Assembly: GCF_016879755.1 (NCBI RefSeq) | Contig: NZ_WOFU01000010.1 | Span: 31,257-95,256 of the forward strand | From: Bacillus sp. B15-48 | Lineage (GTDB): Bacteria > Bacillota > Bacilli > Bacillales > Cytobacillaceae | Direction: 5' to 3' | DNA length: 64,000 bases | Part shown: positions 18,118-27,517 of the stretch, piece after piece | How the letters are laid out: every line of letters starts with the position of its first letter | Position numbering within the stretch: the stretch's first letter is position 1 | Made by a program: the position numbers and the translations under genes | The notes under the pieces: generated by a model | The model's database searches: none | The model's input: only the letters and a program-made list of their open reading frames with translations | Told to the model about the DNA's origin: nothing

Positions 18118-19002
18118 TTATTTTGTTGGTGTGACAGTCTGGGACTGAAGAGAATCGATCTTACTATCCATGTGAACATCTATTTCCATAAGGTCTTTAG
18201 CAATCATGACATCCCCATTAAAATACGCTTTCACTTGTTCTATTAAATCATTCGGTAAAACTGGAGGAAGATGATTTAGCATAAGCATTTTTGGTTGTGC
18301 TTCTTGAGCAATCTGCCCAACTTGACGCGGCGAACAGTGCCCCATTTTATTAACTAACTCCTCTGCAGTTAAATCAGGATTATTCTCTCTTAATAATCGA
18401 GGCGATGGCTTTCCAGGGAATACTTCATGAATAAGTAAATCACAATTTCTAGCAAATTGACTAAAACCTAAAACAGGAGCCGTATCGCTTGAAATAACAA
18501 CGGATTTTCCTTCACATTCAATCCTGAAAGCTAATGAAAAATCTACAAATTCACCATGATGAACACGAAATGTTTTTATTTGAAATGGACCAATTTGAAT
18601 TTCTATCCCACCGAATATTTCCTTTACTACAGGTGATTTCCATGCCCCTGGACCTCTCATATTTGTTCTGTAAACTAGATCTCGATAATATACTTTGTTG
18701 AAAAGCAAATCAGTAACTTCTTCAATTCCTAATGGGCCGTAGACTTCCAAAGTCCTTTCACGGTCAGTTATAAAGCCAGTTTGTACGAAGGAGTCGTAGT
18801 CTCCAAAGTGATCCCAATGCAAATGTGTGAAAAAAAGATGATTGATACTGTTATGCTCCAAGCCAGATTCAATAATTTGACGGTTCACTCCAGGCCCACA
18901 GTCAAATAGGATTTTATGATTTTCATGACAAATAAGGATGCCTTGTCCACATCGATCTGGATTTGGAGAAGGTAGACCTGTTCCCAAAAATGTAACTTTC
19001 AT
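18118..19002 (-). CDS. MBL-fold metallohydrolase, RNase Z/arylsulfatase-like
   Basis: 294 residues starting MKVTFLGTGLPSPNPDRCG. The metal-binding motif is THLHWDHFGD (HxHxDH), with further ligand candidates in FRVHHGEF, ISSDTAP and LNHLPP. The layout resembles RNase Z-like hydrolases, but the gene sits in a catabolic operon upstream of the TAXI receptor, so hydrolysis of a lactone or ester of the pathway is more plausible than tRNA processing. Start has a GGGGGGATTAAT-type ribosome site. Function beyond hydrolase is inference. Confidence 0.85.
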   Translation of the reverse strand: MKVTFLGTGLPSPNPDRCGQGILICHENHKILFDCGPGVNRQIIESGLEHNSINHLFFTHLHWDHFGDYDSFVQTGFITDRERTLEVYGPLGIEEVTDLLFNKVYYRDLVYRTNMRGPGAWKSPVVKEIFGGIEIQIGPFQIKTFRVHHGEFVDFSLAFRIECEGKSVVISSDTAPVLGFSQFARNCDLLIHEVFPGKPSPRLLRENNPDLTAEELVNKMGHCSPRQVGQIAQEAQPKMLMLNHLPPVLPNDLIEQVKAYFNGDVMIAKDLMEIDVHMDSKIDSLQSQTVTPTK

Positions 19003-19518
19003 AAATTAATCCCCCCATTTTGTATTTCATTAGTGAAAACTCACCAATAGGTTATATTGTTCAGCAAAGTATAGCCTTAGTTATCGAAATCAAATATTAA
19101 CCCCGTCTTTGCTTTAACTTATAATAACAAAAAATTCGAAAAATTCTCACCTTTCAAGTTTAATATTATGAAACTTCACCTGTTTTTTAATAAATATATA
19201 TAAATTTGATTTATATTGTTCAGGGGAGGCAAATAGCCTATTGAAGAAATAAAGTGTGATTCCTAATATAAGAATGTAAGATTTAAAAGAGAATAGTAAT
19301 AATTCGGAGGCGATAAAACACTCACAGCCTTCAAAAGCATAAACATTGGTGAGTGTTTTATCGGATAAAAGATGACTCAATTAAAGATAATAATCTTGGT
19401 AGCCTATGTTTAGAACGATAGGTTAACACAGTAAATAAATTAATGACTGTTGATAAACAAAGATTCTGTTCATTTGTTTCCCTTATAAAGTTAGGGAATT
19501 TTAATACTTTCATTTATT
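19003..19518. other. Intergenic region between MBL hydrolase and IclR genes
   Basis: 516 AT-rich bases with no convincing gene; a 77-codon minus-strand frame (19147-19380) has no ribosome site, no family, and runs through a perfect inverted repeat. It probably holds the promoter of the MBL-TAXI operon. The inverted repeat is listed separately. Confidence 0.5.
19311..19363. repeat. 15-bp perfect inverted repeat
   Basis: CGATAAAACACTCAC and its exact complement are separated by 23 bases. The arms lack a following T-run on either strand. It could be a regulatory hairpin, an operator pair or the remnant of a small mobile element. It lies about 310 bases upstream of the MBL gene and 155 bases past the IclR stop. 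Confidence 0.7.
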
Positions 19519-20265
19519 TTAAACTTCAATATAGCCTAACTCCCTAGATAAATTTTTTGCCATTTTCACAACACTTTGAATAATATAGCTTCGGTCAAGA
19601 CCTGCCATATAGTCTGGGAGGCCAACAAGATTAACAGAGGCAATTGTTTCCCCTGAATAAGATAGAATTGGAGCAGCAATTGCAAAAGTATTTGTAGTAT
19701 TTTCATTATTACTAATCGAATATCCTTGTTCTCGGACAGATTCCAATTCTCTTTTCAGAGTTGTAATATCTGTAATTGTGTTTGGACCTTGTCTTGATAA
19801 TCCTTTTTCTATTGTTAATTGAAAATAAGATTCATTGTAAGCAAGTAATGCTTTCCCTGCACTTGTACAATAGGCGGGCATTCTTGATCCAAGGTATGTG
19901 GGAAGGAAATCAGAATCATCGGATGAAATTCTTAGAACATTTACTACATGACCATTATCAAACATCGCTATATGTGCAGTTCCTTTGAACTTTTCTACTA
20001 ACCCTTTCACAAGCGGCATAGCCTTATCATAAAAATCCTGTTGAAACATCACGCTATTTGTCCATTCTAACACCTTCCATCCTAAACGATACTTTCTACT
20101 AACATCTCTTATCAATACTCCTTCTTTACACAGTGTTGATATTAAATGATGTGTTGTACTTCTGCTTAAACCCAATTTGTCAGCGATATCCGCATTTCCC
20201 AGTACTGGCTCTTCAGGTGAAAAGCAATTCAATATTTGACAAACTCTACTAACCGAAGTAATCAT
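19519..20265 (-). CDS. IclR-family transcriptional regulator
   Basis: A winged helix-turn-helix DNA-binding domain (SRVCQILNCFSPEEPVLG, then LSRSTTHHLISTL) is followed by the IclR effector domain with RMPAYCTSAGKALLAY and the IAAPILSYSGETIASVNL segment. About 248 residues from the ATG at 20265, normal for the family; an in-frame upstream extension to 20298 has no better site. IclR proteins usually control adjacent aromatic or acid catabolism operons, so it probably regulates the minus-strand genes downstream. Effector unknown. Confidence 0.92.
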   Translation of the reverse strand: MITSVSRVCQILNCFSPEEPVLGNADIADKLGLSRSTTHHLISTLCKEGVLIRDVSRKYRLGWKVLEWTNSVMFQQDFYDKAMPLVKGLVEKFKGTAHIAMFDNGHVVNVLRISSDDSDFLPTYLGSRMPAYCTSAGKALLAYNESYFQLTIEKGLSRQGPNTITDITTLKRELESVREQGYSISNNENTTNTFAIAAPILSYSGETIASVNLVGLPDYMAGLDRSYIIQSVVKMAKNLSRELGYIEV

Positions 20266-20389
20266 AATGGCCCACACTCCTATACAGTACTTATCCAAAA
20301 TGTCTTTGAATGTTTTTATTATATATTACATAATATTCAAATTATTTTCAATTTTAAGATAATAATCTTTATCCCGAAATATTCATAGC

Positions 20390-20437
20390 CCTATGAAATC
20401 ACGTTGGTAAACCTGAAAGTAAATGAAATTTCATAGG
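20390..20437. repeat. 10-bp inverted repeat upstream of the IclR gene
   Basis: CCTATGAAAT and ATTTCATAGG, perfect complements separated by 28 bases, lie about 125 bases before the IclR start and 36 bases outside the IS end. Could be an operator for the regulator or the trace of an older insertion. Confidence 0.5.
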
Positions 20438-20472
20438 TTCATTTTGAAATTTGCAACTTCTCGCTAAATTAA

Positions 20473-21960
20473 CTGCACTATTTAACGAGAATGTTCGAAT
20501 TTTGGGCAGACTTCTCCCTTGACCAAAAAAACTGTTTTTTAGTTGTCAAAAGGCTAATGATAGGCTATTCAATCTGAAGTTTTTGAGTCCGACCCAATAC
20601 GTTCCAAAAGAACTTCTGGTATACAAAACTCGAAGATAATTTAAAACATAAAGATCTACCTGATTTTACTAGTCTACTGGCTACTTTGATTATTCGTGTA
20701 CGTATGGTGTCAATTTGCATCATTTTTTGCCCTTCAGGAAAGCAAAGGGTGCGTAACCAATTGGTTAGATTATAAGCTAGAAGAGTCAACATCATCTTAA
20801 CCTCGTTAACAAGGTAAGAATGGCTATTCATTTTATCAAAGTAAAAACCATTTTTAGCTTCCTTGATATAGTTCTCCATCGTCCCTCTTTTTTGATAAGC
20901 ACGGACGATATCTTGAGGAGAAGCCAATTCGAAGCTGGTGACAAAAAAGGAATGCGTAAAGAGTAATTCACCTGCAGGTCGCACTGATTGGATGATGACC
21001 TTTCTAGGCTTCGACCATGATTTTGCTTGATAAAGGGTTTCTTCAAAAAAACATTCCGTTTTTGAAATGTCTACAGGTGCAGAAGAAGGATGATATTCTT
21101 TCGCTAGACTCTGTAGTTGGGGATTTGATTTTAACCGGATAATGAAATGAACGGATTCCTTTTCGCACAATTCATATAAGGCGGGAACAGCAAATCCACT
21201 GTCTCCACGTAGGAACAAACTCGTTTCAGGGAATGTTTCGTTGTAATGTTCAATCAAAGGCTGAATAAATTCGACCACCCCATTGGAAGTATAGACGTTT
21301 CCCGGACGAAGTTTCGCCTTCAAAAAGTCGCCGGTGGCACCATCAAAGGAAACCAAAGGATGAAAGCCCATTGTTCCATAATGTGCATTATAAGATGAAG
21401 ATTCTTGTTCACCATACATATCGGAATGGGTAGAATCTAGGTCAATGAATAATGCCTCTGCTTTTCGGAAAGCGTGAATTTTATCGTGTAATTCTTGGTT
21501 CGCTTGATTTAAGTGTTCAATCGATTTTTCATCAAATCGAGGGTAAAAGCGAGATAAGCTTGGTTGTGAAGCAAGTGCTGGTATACCAATAACTTGTGTA
21601 AAAACAGGATCTTTTGCTAATTGGTCCGCAGCGTCATCTTCAGCATACCCAGCAATCAATTGATAAATCTTTTGGCGCAACAAGTTTTCGTTTGAATGAA
21701 GATAATAAGCTCTCGAATCATTCAGCTTTAAATGTTGACCCAAAGTCTTTGAAAAACCGATTTTTTCATCGAATTCTCTAAAAAGAAATTCACCTGTATC
21801 GGAGGAAAGAGAGCCTCCATCATTTGACAATTTAATTTTGCGATTGAAATCAAGCGTTTTTTTCGTTAAAGTAACCATATAAGAATCCTTTCTGTATGTT
21901 TTTGTGTGGTTACTTAAACTTTAACAGAAATGGATTCTTTTTTGCATTTATTTAGTGCAG
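20473..21960 (-). mobile_element. IS1380-family insertion sequence
   Basis: About 1.49 kb around a full-length transposase. Imperfect inverted ends are proposed: CTGCACTATTTAA at 20473-20485 and the complement of CTGCACTAAATAA at 21948-21960 (11 of 13 match). No clear target duplication was found in the flanks, so the boundaries are tentative. It separates the IclR regulator from the plus-strand amidase. Confidence 0.7.
20565..21878 (-). CDS. IS1380-family transposase
   Basis: DDE transposase of 437 residues. The acidic residues lie in FIDLDSTHSD, FLRGDSGFA and YQKRGTMENYIKEAK, the last being the Y-R-E-K signature of IS4-like enzymes. The reading frame is intact from start to stop, so the element may still be active. 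Family assignment is from overall resemblance to IS1380-type proteins (N-terminal NRKIKLSNDGGSLSSDTGE). Confidence 0.92.
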   Translation of the reverse strand: MVTLTKKTLDFNRKIKLSNDGGSLSSDTGEFLFREFDEKIGFSKTLGQHLKLNDSRAYYLHSNENLLRQKIYQLIAGYAEDDAADQLAKDPVFTQVIGIPALASQPSLSRFYPRFDEKSIEHLNQANQELHDKIHAFRKAEALFIDLDSTHSDMYGEQESSSYNAHYGTMGFHPLVSFDGATGDFLKAKLRPGNVYTSNGVVEFIQPLIEHYNETFPETSLFLRGDSGFAVPALYELCEKESVHFIIRLKSNPQLQSLAKEYHPSSAPVDISKTECFFEETLYQAKSWSKPRKVIIQSVRPAGELLFTHSFFVTSFELASPQDIVRAYQKRGTMENYIKEAKNGFYFDKMNSHSYLVNEVKMMLTLLAYNLTNWLRTLCFPEGQKMMQIDTIRTRIIKVASRLVKSGRSLCFKLSSSFVYQKFFWNVLGRTQKLQIE

Positions 21961-22167
21961 AATCAAATTGGCCAAGAAAGCCTAGAGTACAGGGATTTAA
22001 TGCACATTCTTAAATTACTATGAATAAATCAGGTTTATAATACACATGTAGGCATTTATAAAAATAGCTTAAATTTCACTATTTTAAACACTGCTGTTCT
22101 AACATTATGGGTTATCTATTAAAATACGTAAAAAGGCTATTTGCCATTTATAAAAGAGGAGGAAATG

Positions 22168-23529
22168 ATGAATCTATTAACATTAACAGAATCATATATT
22201 TCTAAAAAATTATCGCCTAAAGAAAGCGTTGAACTTTGTTTACGAAACATTAAAGATCATTCTGCTTATAATGCTTTTATTACTATCTGTGAGGAGGAAG
22301 CATTAGAGGCTGCATGCATCGCAGAGAAGGAAATTAGCAAAGGGAATGTTAAAGGCCCGTTGCATGGGGTTCCTGTTGCTATTAAAGATGTGATATTTAC
22401 AGATGGAATCCGTACGACTATGGGCTCAAAAGTTTATACAGATTTTGTTCCGAATTTCGATGCAACAGCTGTCCAAAAATTAAAAGCTGCTGGTGCGATT
22501 ATTATCGGTAAAGCAAACACTCATGAATTTGCATATGGGCCAACTGGTGATCGATCTTTAATCGGACCTTGCCGAAACCCTTATAACCCAAATAAAATTA
22601 CAGGGGGCTCTAGTAGTGGTTCAGCCGTTGCTGTTTCAAAAAATATGGCATATGCTGCACTAGGTACTGATACAGGGGGCTCAATTCGAATTCCAGCTGC
22701 TGCCTGTGGTGTTGTAGGGATGAAACCAACATTTGGGCTTGTTAGTAAGTATGGTGCATATAACACAGCATATACTTTAGATCATATTGGTCCAATGACC
22801 AAAACAGTAAAAGATAATGCTGCGATGTTAAATGTTTTGGTAGGATACGATGAAAAAGACCCCCATTCCCTTCACAAATCGAAAGAAGATTATACTCGTT
22901 TTATCGGACAAAGCATAACAGGAAAAAAAATTGGACTTCCCTCTTACTATTTTAAAAATATCAATCAAGAAGTCTCAAAAGCCATCGAAGAAGTAATAAA
23001 AATTTATCAAGATTTCGGCGCTATTTTTAAAGAAGTGGAGATTCAAGCAATTGAGGATATTGCCAAGTTTCAAGCAATAACCATTCAAGCTGAGACTTAT
23101 GCCGTACATGAACTAAATATCCGAACACGGGGTTCTGATTACGATGAAGAAGTTTTTGAACGATTACAATCTAGTCAAAACCTACCAGCTTATAAATATG
23201 TCTTGGCACAACAAAAAAGAATGGAATTAACGAATAGATATAATGAAGTATTTACTAATATAGATGTTTTATTAACACCAACCCTCCCCATCCTCCCAAC
23301 TGACATTAACCAAAGAGAAGTAATGATAGGGGATTATTCTGAGCCTGTAAGAAGTGCTGTTTTAAGACTTACTGCACCAACAAACTATACTGGTAACCCG
23401 GGAATGTCCATCCCTTGTGGGTTGTCCAAAACTGGACTTCCAATCGGGTTTCAATTAATCGGAAAGCATCGTTCAGAAGCAATACTCTATCAAATTGGGG
23501 ATGCATATGAACAACAGATAAGAAACTAA
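22168..23529 (+). CDS. Amidase, amidase-signature family
   Basis: Hydrolyses a carboxamide to acid and ammonia. The Ser-cisSer-Lys triad is visible: Lys73 in GVPVAIKD, then GGSSSGSAVAVS and the nucleophile region GTDTGGSIRIPAAACG. 453 residues, normal length, no signal peptide, hence cytoplasmic. GAGGAGG lies 5 bases from the ATG at 22168; the frame extends upstream but without a better site. It is the only plus-strand gene in this island, isolated by the IS element and by a bidirectional terminator, so it may have its own promoter. GatA-like sequence, but no GatB/GatC nearby. Confidence 0.92.
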   Translation: MNLLTLTESYISKKLSPKESVELCLRNIKDHSAYNAFITICEEEALEAACIAEKEISKGNVKGPLHGVPVAIKDVIFTDGIRTTMGSKVYTDFVPNFDATAVQKLKAAGAIIIGKANTHEFAYGPTGDRSLIGPCRNPYNPNKITGGSSSGSAVAVSKNMAYAALGTDTGGSIRIPAAACGVVGMKPTFGLVSKYGAYNTAYTLDHIGPMTKTVKDNAAMLNVLVGYDEKDPHSLHKSKEDYTRFIGQSITGKKIGLPSYYFKNINQEVSKAIEEVIKIYQDFGAIFKEVEIQAIEDIAKFQAITIQAETYAVHELNIRTRGSDYDEEVFERLQSSQNLPAYKYVLAQQKRMELTNRYNEVFTNIDVLLTPTLPILPTDINQREVMIGDYSEPVRSAVLRLTAPTNYTGNPGMSIPCGLSKTGLPIGFQLIGKHRSEAILYQIGDAYEQQIRN

Positions 23530-23564
23530 TAAAAAAAGAGATATTCCACCTCTTTTTTTATTAG
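23526..23564. terminator. Bidirectional terminator between amidase and VOC genes
   Basis: A perfect 15-bp stem (CTAATAAAAAAAGAG and complement) with a 9-base loop, giving a T-run on both strands. It overlaps the amidase stop and lies 50 bases past the VOC gene stop, serving convergent genes. Confidence 0.88.
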
Positions 23565-23614
23565 TTTGATATAAAATTAGTGGCTACGAAAGATAAGAAA
23601 ACTTAATAATTTTA

Positions 23615-24541
23615 CTAGGAGTTAGAAATTTTGTCGAATTTCTTTGATGCATAGTCCAATAAGGTTTCTTCAAATTTTGTTCCCCACTGAGAATTATCAT
23701 CCCAATACCTCGGGAGCATCGGGAAGTCCTCGTGCCATGGTCGTGGGTCAAAATAGCCTAAACCTGGAATTAACTGATCCATATCAATGAATAGCTCAAC
23801 TAAATTTCCATCAGGATCGTGATGATAGGCTGCGATATTATGGCCTGCTGTATGACGATTTGGTCCCCAAAGAACTTTAATATCGTTTTTTGCTAACACA
23901 TCAAATGCATAATATTGATGACTAGCATCTCTTAATTCGAAAGCAATATGATATAGATTGGGCTGACCAATACGCTTCCCTAGGTTTGAAACATTTAAAA
24001 CATGGTGATCGGTATTGCATGTTAGGAAATTCGCTCGTTCATCGATTTTGTCTGTATAATAAAATTTTAATACATCCTTATAGAAATCTGCTGTTTTTAA
24101 TGGATTCATAGAGGCTAATGCTAAATGTCCTAGTTTATTTGGAATAATCCCTTTCTCTTTGAATCGTGGTGCCGGCATATCAATTTCTGAGTAAAGATGT
24201 ACAGTAAATCCATCAGGATCTTTAAGTTCAAGCAACTCTGGTACACCAGGTTGAGAATCAGATTTTAACTTAGAAGAAACTCCAAGCTTTGTTAGTTCTT
24301 TTTGTGCTTCATTAAGAGAAATACCCTTATCTAACTGAAAGCCTATCGATAATAGATTGCTATCATTCACAGGTGTTAAGATAATATTATGATGATCAAG
24401 ACCTGAACTAAAGTATTTTCTACCCTGTTCATCTTCCTCCATCAATGTAAACCCTAAAACCTCTGAATAATAATCCGTCATTCCTTCCATATCTTTAACA
24501 GCAAGTTCAGCATAACCAAGTTTACTAGGTTTTAACATCAT
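23615..24541 (-). CDS. Extradiol ring-cleavage dioxygenase, two-domain VOC type
   Basis: Cleaves a catechol-like ring next to the hydroxyls using Fe(II). Two vicinal-oxygen-chelate domains are present: residues about 6-120 (LGYAELAVKDMEGMTDYYSE) and about 135-265. The metal ligands expected of the catalytic domain are seen as His in KLGHLALAS, His in NLYHIAFEL or HTAGHNIAAYHH, and Glu in DPDGNLVELF. 308 residues is normal for catechol 2,3-dioxygenase type I. The ribosome site AAAGGAG precedes two ATGs. It is followed in the same direction after HpaB and FAH genes, making a hydroxylation/cleavage/hydrolysis set. Confidence 0.9.
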   Translation of the reverse strand: MMLKPSKLGYAELAVKDMEGMTDYYSEVLGFTLMEEDEQGRKYFSSGLDHHNIILTPVNDSNLLSIGFQLDKGISLNEAQKELTKLGVSSKLKSDSQPGVPELLELKDPDGFTVHLYSEIDMPAPRFKEKGIIPNKLGHLALASMNPLKTADFYKDVLKFYYTDKIDERANFLTCNTDHHVLNVSNLGKRIGQPNLYHIAFELRDASHQYYAFDVLAKNDIKVLWGPNRHTAGHNIAAYHHDPDGNLVELFIDMDQLIPGLGYFDPRPWHEDFPMLPRYWDDNSQWGTKFEETLLDYASKKFDKISNS

Positions 24542-24579
24542 ATCTTCTCCTTTGTAAAAGTTTCACCTTGAAAACTTTT

Positions 24580-25422
24580 TTACTCAGCCTTTACCGTATT
24601 ACGTAAAGTTCCAATTTTACTTACTTCAATTTCAACAACATCCCCATCTTTTAAGAACATTTGCGGTTCGCGCTTAAGCCCTACTCCACCAGGTGTTCCA
24701 GTTACAATTACATCTCCAGGCTTTAGCGTTGTAAAGGTTGAAATAAATGCGATTAACTTAGGGATAGAGAAAATCAGCAAATTTGTAGAAGAACTTTGCA
24801 TTACTTGACCATTTACTCTTGTTTCTAATGATAATACTTCATCATCTTTGATATCTTCTTTCGTCACCATCCAAGGCCCGAAACCACCTGTTCCGTCAAA
24901 ATTTTTACCAGGAGCCCACTGACTAGTTCGAAGTTGCCAATCACGAACAGAACCGTCATTATAACATGCATAACCTGCAATATGATTATAGGCATCTTCT
25001 TCGCTAATCCGTCTTCCCTTTTTCCCGATAATAACTGCTATTTCACCCTCGAAATCTAGTTGTGAAGACTCTCTAGGAAGAACGAGATTTTCTTCATGTC
25101 CAATTTGAGAACTTGGGTATCTAAAAAAGATTACCGGTGTTTCGGTTGTCGTTTCTCCGCACTCTTCTACATGGGCATGATAATTTAGACCAACACAAAC
25201 GACCTTCTCTGGATTCGGAATAACCGGCAGCAGTGTCACATCGTTTAATGAATACTGAACATCATTAACATCGATATTTAAGTCTTCTACATTCGCCTTT
25301 TCAAGAAATGTTTTTAGGTCCGCAAATTCATTATTAAACTTTTTCTTTAAATCTATTACTCCATTATCAATAACTGCTCCAAAGCTCTCTATTTCTCCAT
25401 GACAAAAACTTACTAGTTTCAT
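24580..25422 (-). CDS. Fumarylacetoacetate hydrolase-family enzyme
   Basis: 280 residues of the FAH superfamily, which hydrolyses, hydrates or decarboxylates 2-oxo-dienoates after ring opening. Seen: VVCVGLNYHAHVEE, then LDFEGEIAVIIGKKGRRI with the metal-binding Glu residues, KNFDGTGGFGPWMV, and TGTPGGVGL near the C-terminus. Length and motifs fit 2-hydroxyhepta-dienedioate isomerase or fumarylpyruvate hydrolase types, which are not separable here. Lies between the HpaB and VOC genes with short gaps, so most likely the same transcript. Confidence 0.9.
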   Translation of the reverse strand: MKLVSFCHGEIESFGAVIDNGVIDLKKKFNNEFADLKTFLEKANVEDLNIDVNDVQYSLNDVTLLPVIPNPEKVVCVGLNYHAHVEECGETTTETPVIFFRYPSSQIGHEENLVLPRESSQLDFEGEIAVIIGKKGRRISEEDAYNHIAGYACYNDGSVRDWQLRTSQWAPGKNFDGTGGFGPWMVTKEDIKDDEVLSLETRVNGQVMQSSSTNLLIFSIPKLIAFISTFTTLKPGDVIVTGTPGGVGLKREPQMFLKDGDVVEIEVSKIGTLRNTVKAE

Positions 25423-25532
25423 TGAATCATATCTCCCTTACTAAAAATGATGTTTTCAACTTAATCCTTTTTAGGTATATTAGTAAAATTGAATACTTTC
25501 ACTTTCGTGAATGTCCATACCATTACCTCACC

Positions 25533-27014
25533 TTATTTAGCGTTAACTTTATTTTCACTCTCACTTGTTTTAGACTCTGCTAGTGCACGCTCTACAAGTG
25601 GAAAAGAAGGGTTTTGTCTCTTATACATATTGTAAAACATTCCGAGCTTACGTACTGGGTCACCTGAGTAATAGCGCTCATACTGTACTAATCGTTGGCC
25701 GAACCCTTCAATAGTAAGATCCCATGCAAGTTTAAATAAATGTAAACGTTCTTCTCCAGATACACCCTCACGACCGCCATAATAGCGCTCAATATCATCA
25801 GGCAATGCCATCATATCAGCTTTGGTTGGTGGTACTAGTAATCCACCTGCGCCAATTGTTTGAATTATTTCAATCGCACGAGGATAAGCTTTTGGTAAAA
25901 TACCACGAATGGTTTCCAATGGTAATGGATTTGGTACGACTTCTCCATTTGACCTAACATTGTATTCGTTTTCTGCTGTACGTAATAATGCTCGAATTGT
26001 TTCAACAAATTGTACCAGTTCACCTAACTGGTTTTGCACATTTAAGAATCCATCAACACCGATTGAATCTGCAATACTTGAGGCAACTTCTTGTGCAAAT
26101 TGTAGTTTAATCAATCCTCGAACTGTTGCTTGATGCATGTTTTGACTTAAACCGGTTTCCGAATAGATTTTATTAGCAGCGTCAATATTTTTATAGATAA
26201 ACACTCGATCCCATGGAACTAGAACATCATCAAACACAAGTACTGCGTCTTGTTCTTCAAATCTTGATGCTAATGGATGATCAACGATTGAGCGTTTCCC
26301 ATCTTGCACAGGTTCACGGCAAATCAAACGTAACCCTGGTACATCGATTGGAACAGCAAAAGATATTGCATAATCTTCTTCGCCAGGTCTGAATCCTGGG
26401 AATGAATAAATAATTACTTCATCCGTAATTGGCGCAAGCGTCGCCAGCATTTTTGCACCCCGGACAATAATGCCTTCTTCCGTTTCCCGGACAGCACCTA
26501 GATGTGTATATGGATCTTTTTGATTTTTAGATGATTTGGTTCGGTCTGTTTGTGGATTCATGATTGCATGTGTTAGGAACAAATCATTATCGCGAATATA
26601 CCTGTAATAGTTTTGAATATTTTCAGCCCATTGCGGGTTATATTTCGCATAGAATTCAGGTGTACTGGCCATTGCTGTTACTGTTACATTTAAGAAGTCT
26701 GGCGTTCTTCCCATTAACCCATAAGTTGCTTTAGCCCAAATTTCATATAACGCTCTACGTGCCATTAAGTCATGATAAGTTTTTGGTACGATGAAAGCGT
26801 TAGATACTCGTTCACCTGTTTCCTCACAAATACTTGTAATTTTATCTTGATATTCTGGATCATGCTGCATATCATACAATTTAGCAATTTCTTTAATTGG
26901 TTGTTTAAATACCGGTTCATTTACTATATCTGTGATCCTTCGGCCTTCCATCCATACCTCTGGTTTTTTTGATTGTAAACCTTTAATATAATCTTCACCT
27001 GTACGAATACCCAT
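25533..27014 (-). CDS. HpaB-family flavin-dependent aromatic monooxygenase, oxygenase component
   Basis: Uses reduced flavin (FADH2) and O2 to hydroxylate a phenol-like ring, typically 4-hydroxyphenylacetate or a chlorophenol. 493 residues, normal for the family. Blocks seen: [63 protein letters not shown] and [17 protein letters not shown]. No flavin reductase (HpaC) gene is in the window; it must come from elsewhere. First gene of the HpaB-FAH-VOC set, whose order matches the expected order of ring hydroxylation and breakdown. The true substrate is unknown. Confidence 0.92.
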   Translation of the reverse strand: MGIRTGEDYIKGLQSKKPEVWMEGRRITDIVNEPVFKQPIKEIAKLYDMQHDPEYQDKITSICEETGERVSNAFIVPKTYHDLMARRALYEIWAKATYGLMGRTPDFLNVTVTAMASTPEFYAKYNPQWAENIQNYYRYIRDNDLFLTHAIMNPQTDRTKSSKNQKDPYTHLGAVRETEEGIIVRGAKMLATLAPITDEVIIYSFPGFRPGEEDYAISFAVPIDVPGLRLICREPVQDGKRSIVDHPLASRFEEQDAVLVFDDVLVPWDRVFIYKNIDAANKIYSETGLSQNMHQATVRGLIKLQFAQEVASSIADSIGVDGFLNVQNQLGELVQFVETIRALLRTAENEYNVRSNGEVVPNPLPLETIRGILPKAYPRAIEIIQTIGAGGLLVPPTKADMMALPDDIERYYGGREGVSGEERLHLFKLAWDLTIEGFGQRLVQYERYYSGDPVRKLGMFYNMYKRQNPSFPLVERALAESKTSESENKVNAK

Positions 27015-27481
27015 CTTTTTTCCCCTTTTCCCTAGATTTTTTACATCTATGAAATAACTCGTCGATTGAAAGGTTATTGGAGTATTTTTATATTTTTCAT
27101 CATCTCCTTTAAATGTTCTGTGCTTTGTACTATCAATTTACTAAAAATACACATTGGCAATCGACAGATAAATCCCATATTATGAAATCTTGTGAATATT
27201 TAATAAATTATATTTAAAAAACCGTTAAAGATTATGTAATTGCGTCATCTCGTATGAAATTCATGTCAAAAATTTTCAATGGAGGAATTCATATATTTTT
27301 TTAAAGACTCCTTTTGCATTAGACGCAAACGGAGTCTTAGCTATTTTATTCATTTGCTATTTAAAAGCACATTTCGATCAACCATCCTGCGAAGTGCACT
27401 CTCTTTATTTAGAAACGCTTTGAAGTCCCACAAAATGTCCATAGAATAACTATATTTAGTCAAAACACAATCCAAATAAAA
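27015..27481. other. Intergenic region upstream of HpaB
   Basis: 467 AT-rich bases, presumably with the HpaB promoter; no unambiguous -35/-10 pair or cre site was found. A 14-bp hairpin with one mismatch lies at 27304-27338 (AAGACTCC arm). On the minus strand a very short frame (MMKNIKILQ, near 27100-27120) follows AAAGGAG and could be a leader peptide, but this is weak. Confidence 0.4.
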
Positions 27482-27510
27482 AAACAGCCTGAACCCACGG
27501 ATCCAGACTG
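27482..27510 (-). terminator. Terminator of the helicase gene
   Basis: On the minus strand CAGTCTGGA pairs with TTCAGGCTG (two G-T pairs) and is followed by a run of T. It begins 8 bases after the helicase stop codon. Confidence 0.8.
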
Positions 27511-27517
27511 CCTACTC

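Noticed and set aside
18118..19002. Assignment of the MBL-fold gene as RNase Z
   Set aside because: Shares the HxHxDH motif, but lies in a catabolic operon; the general MBL hydrolase call is safer.
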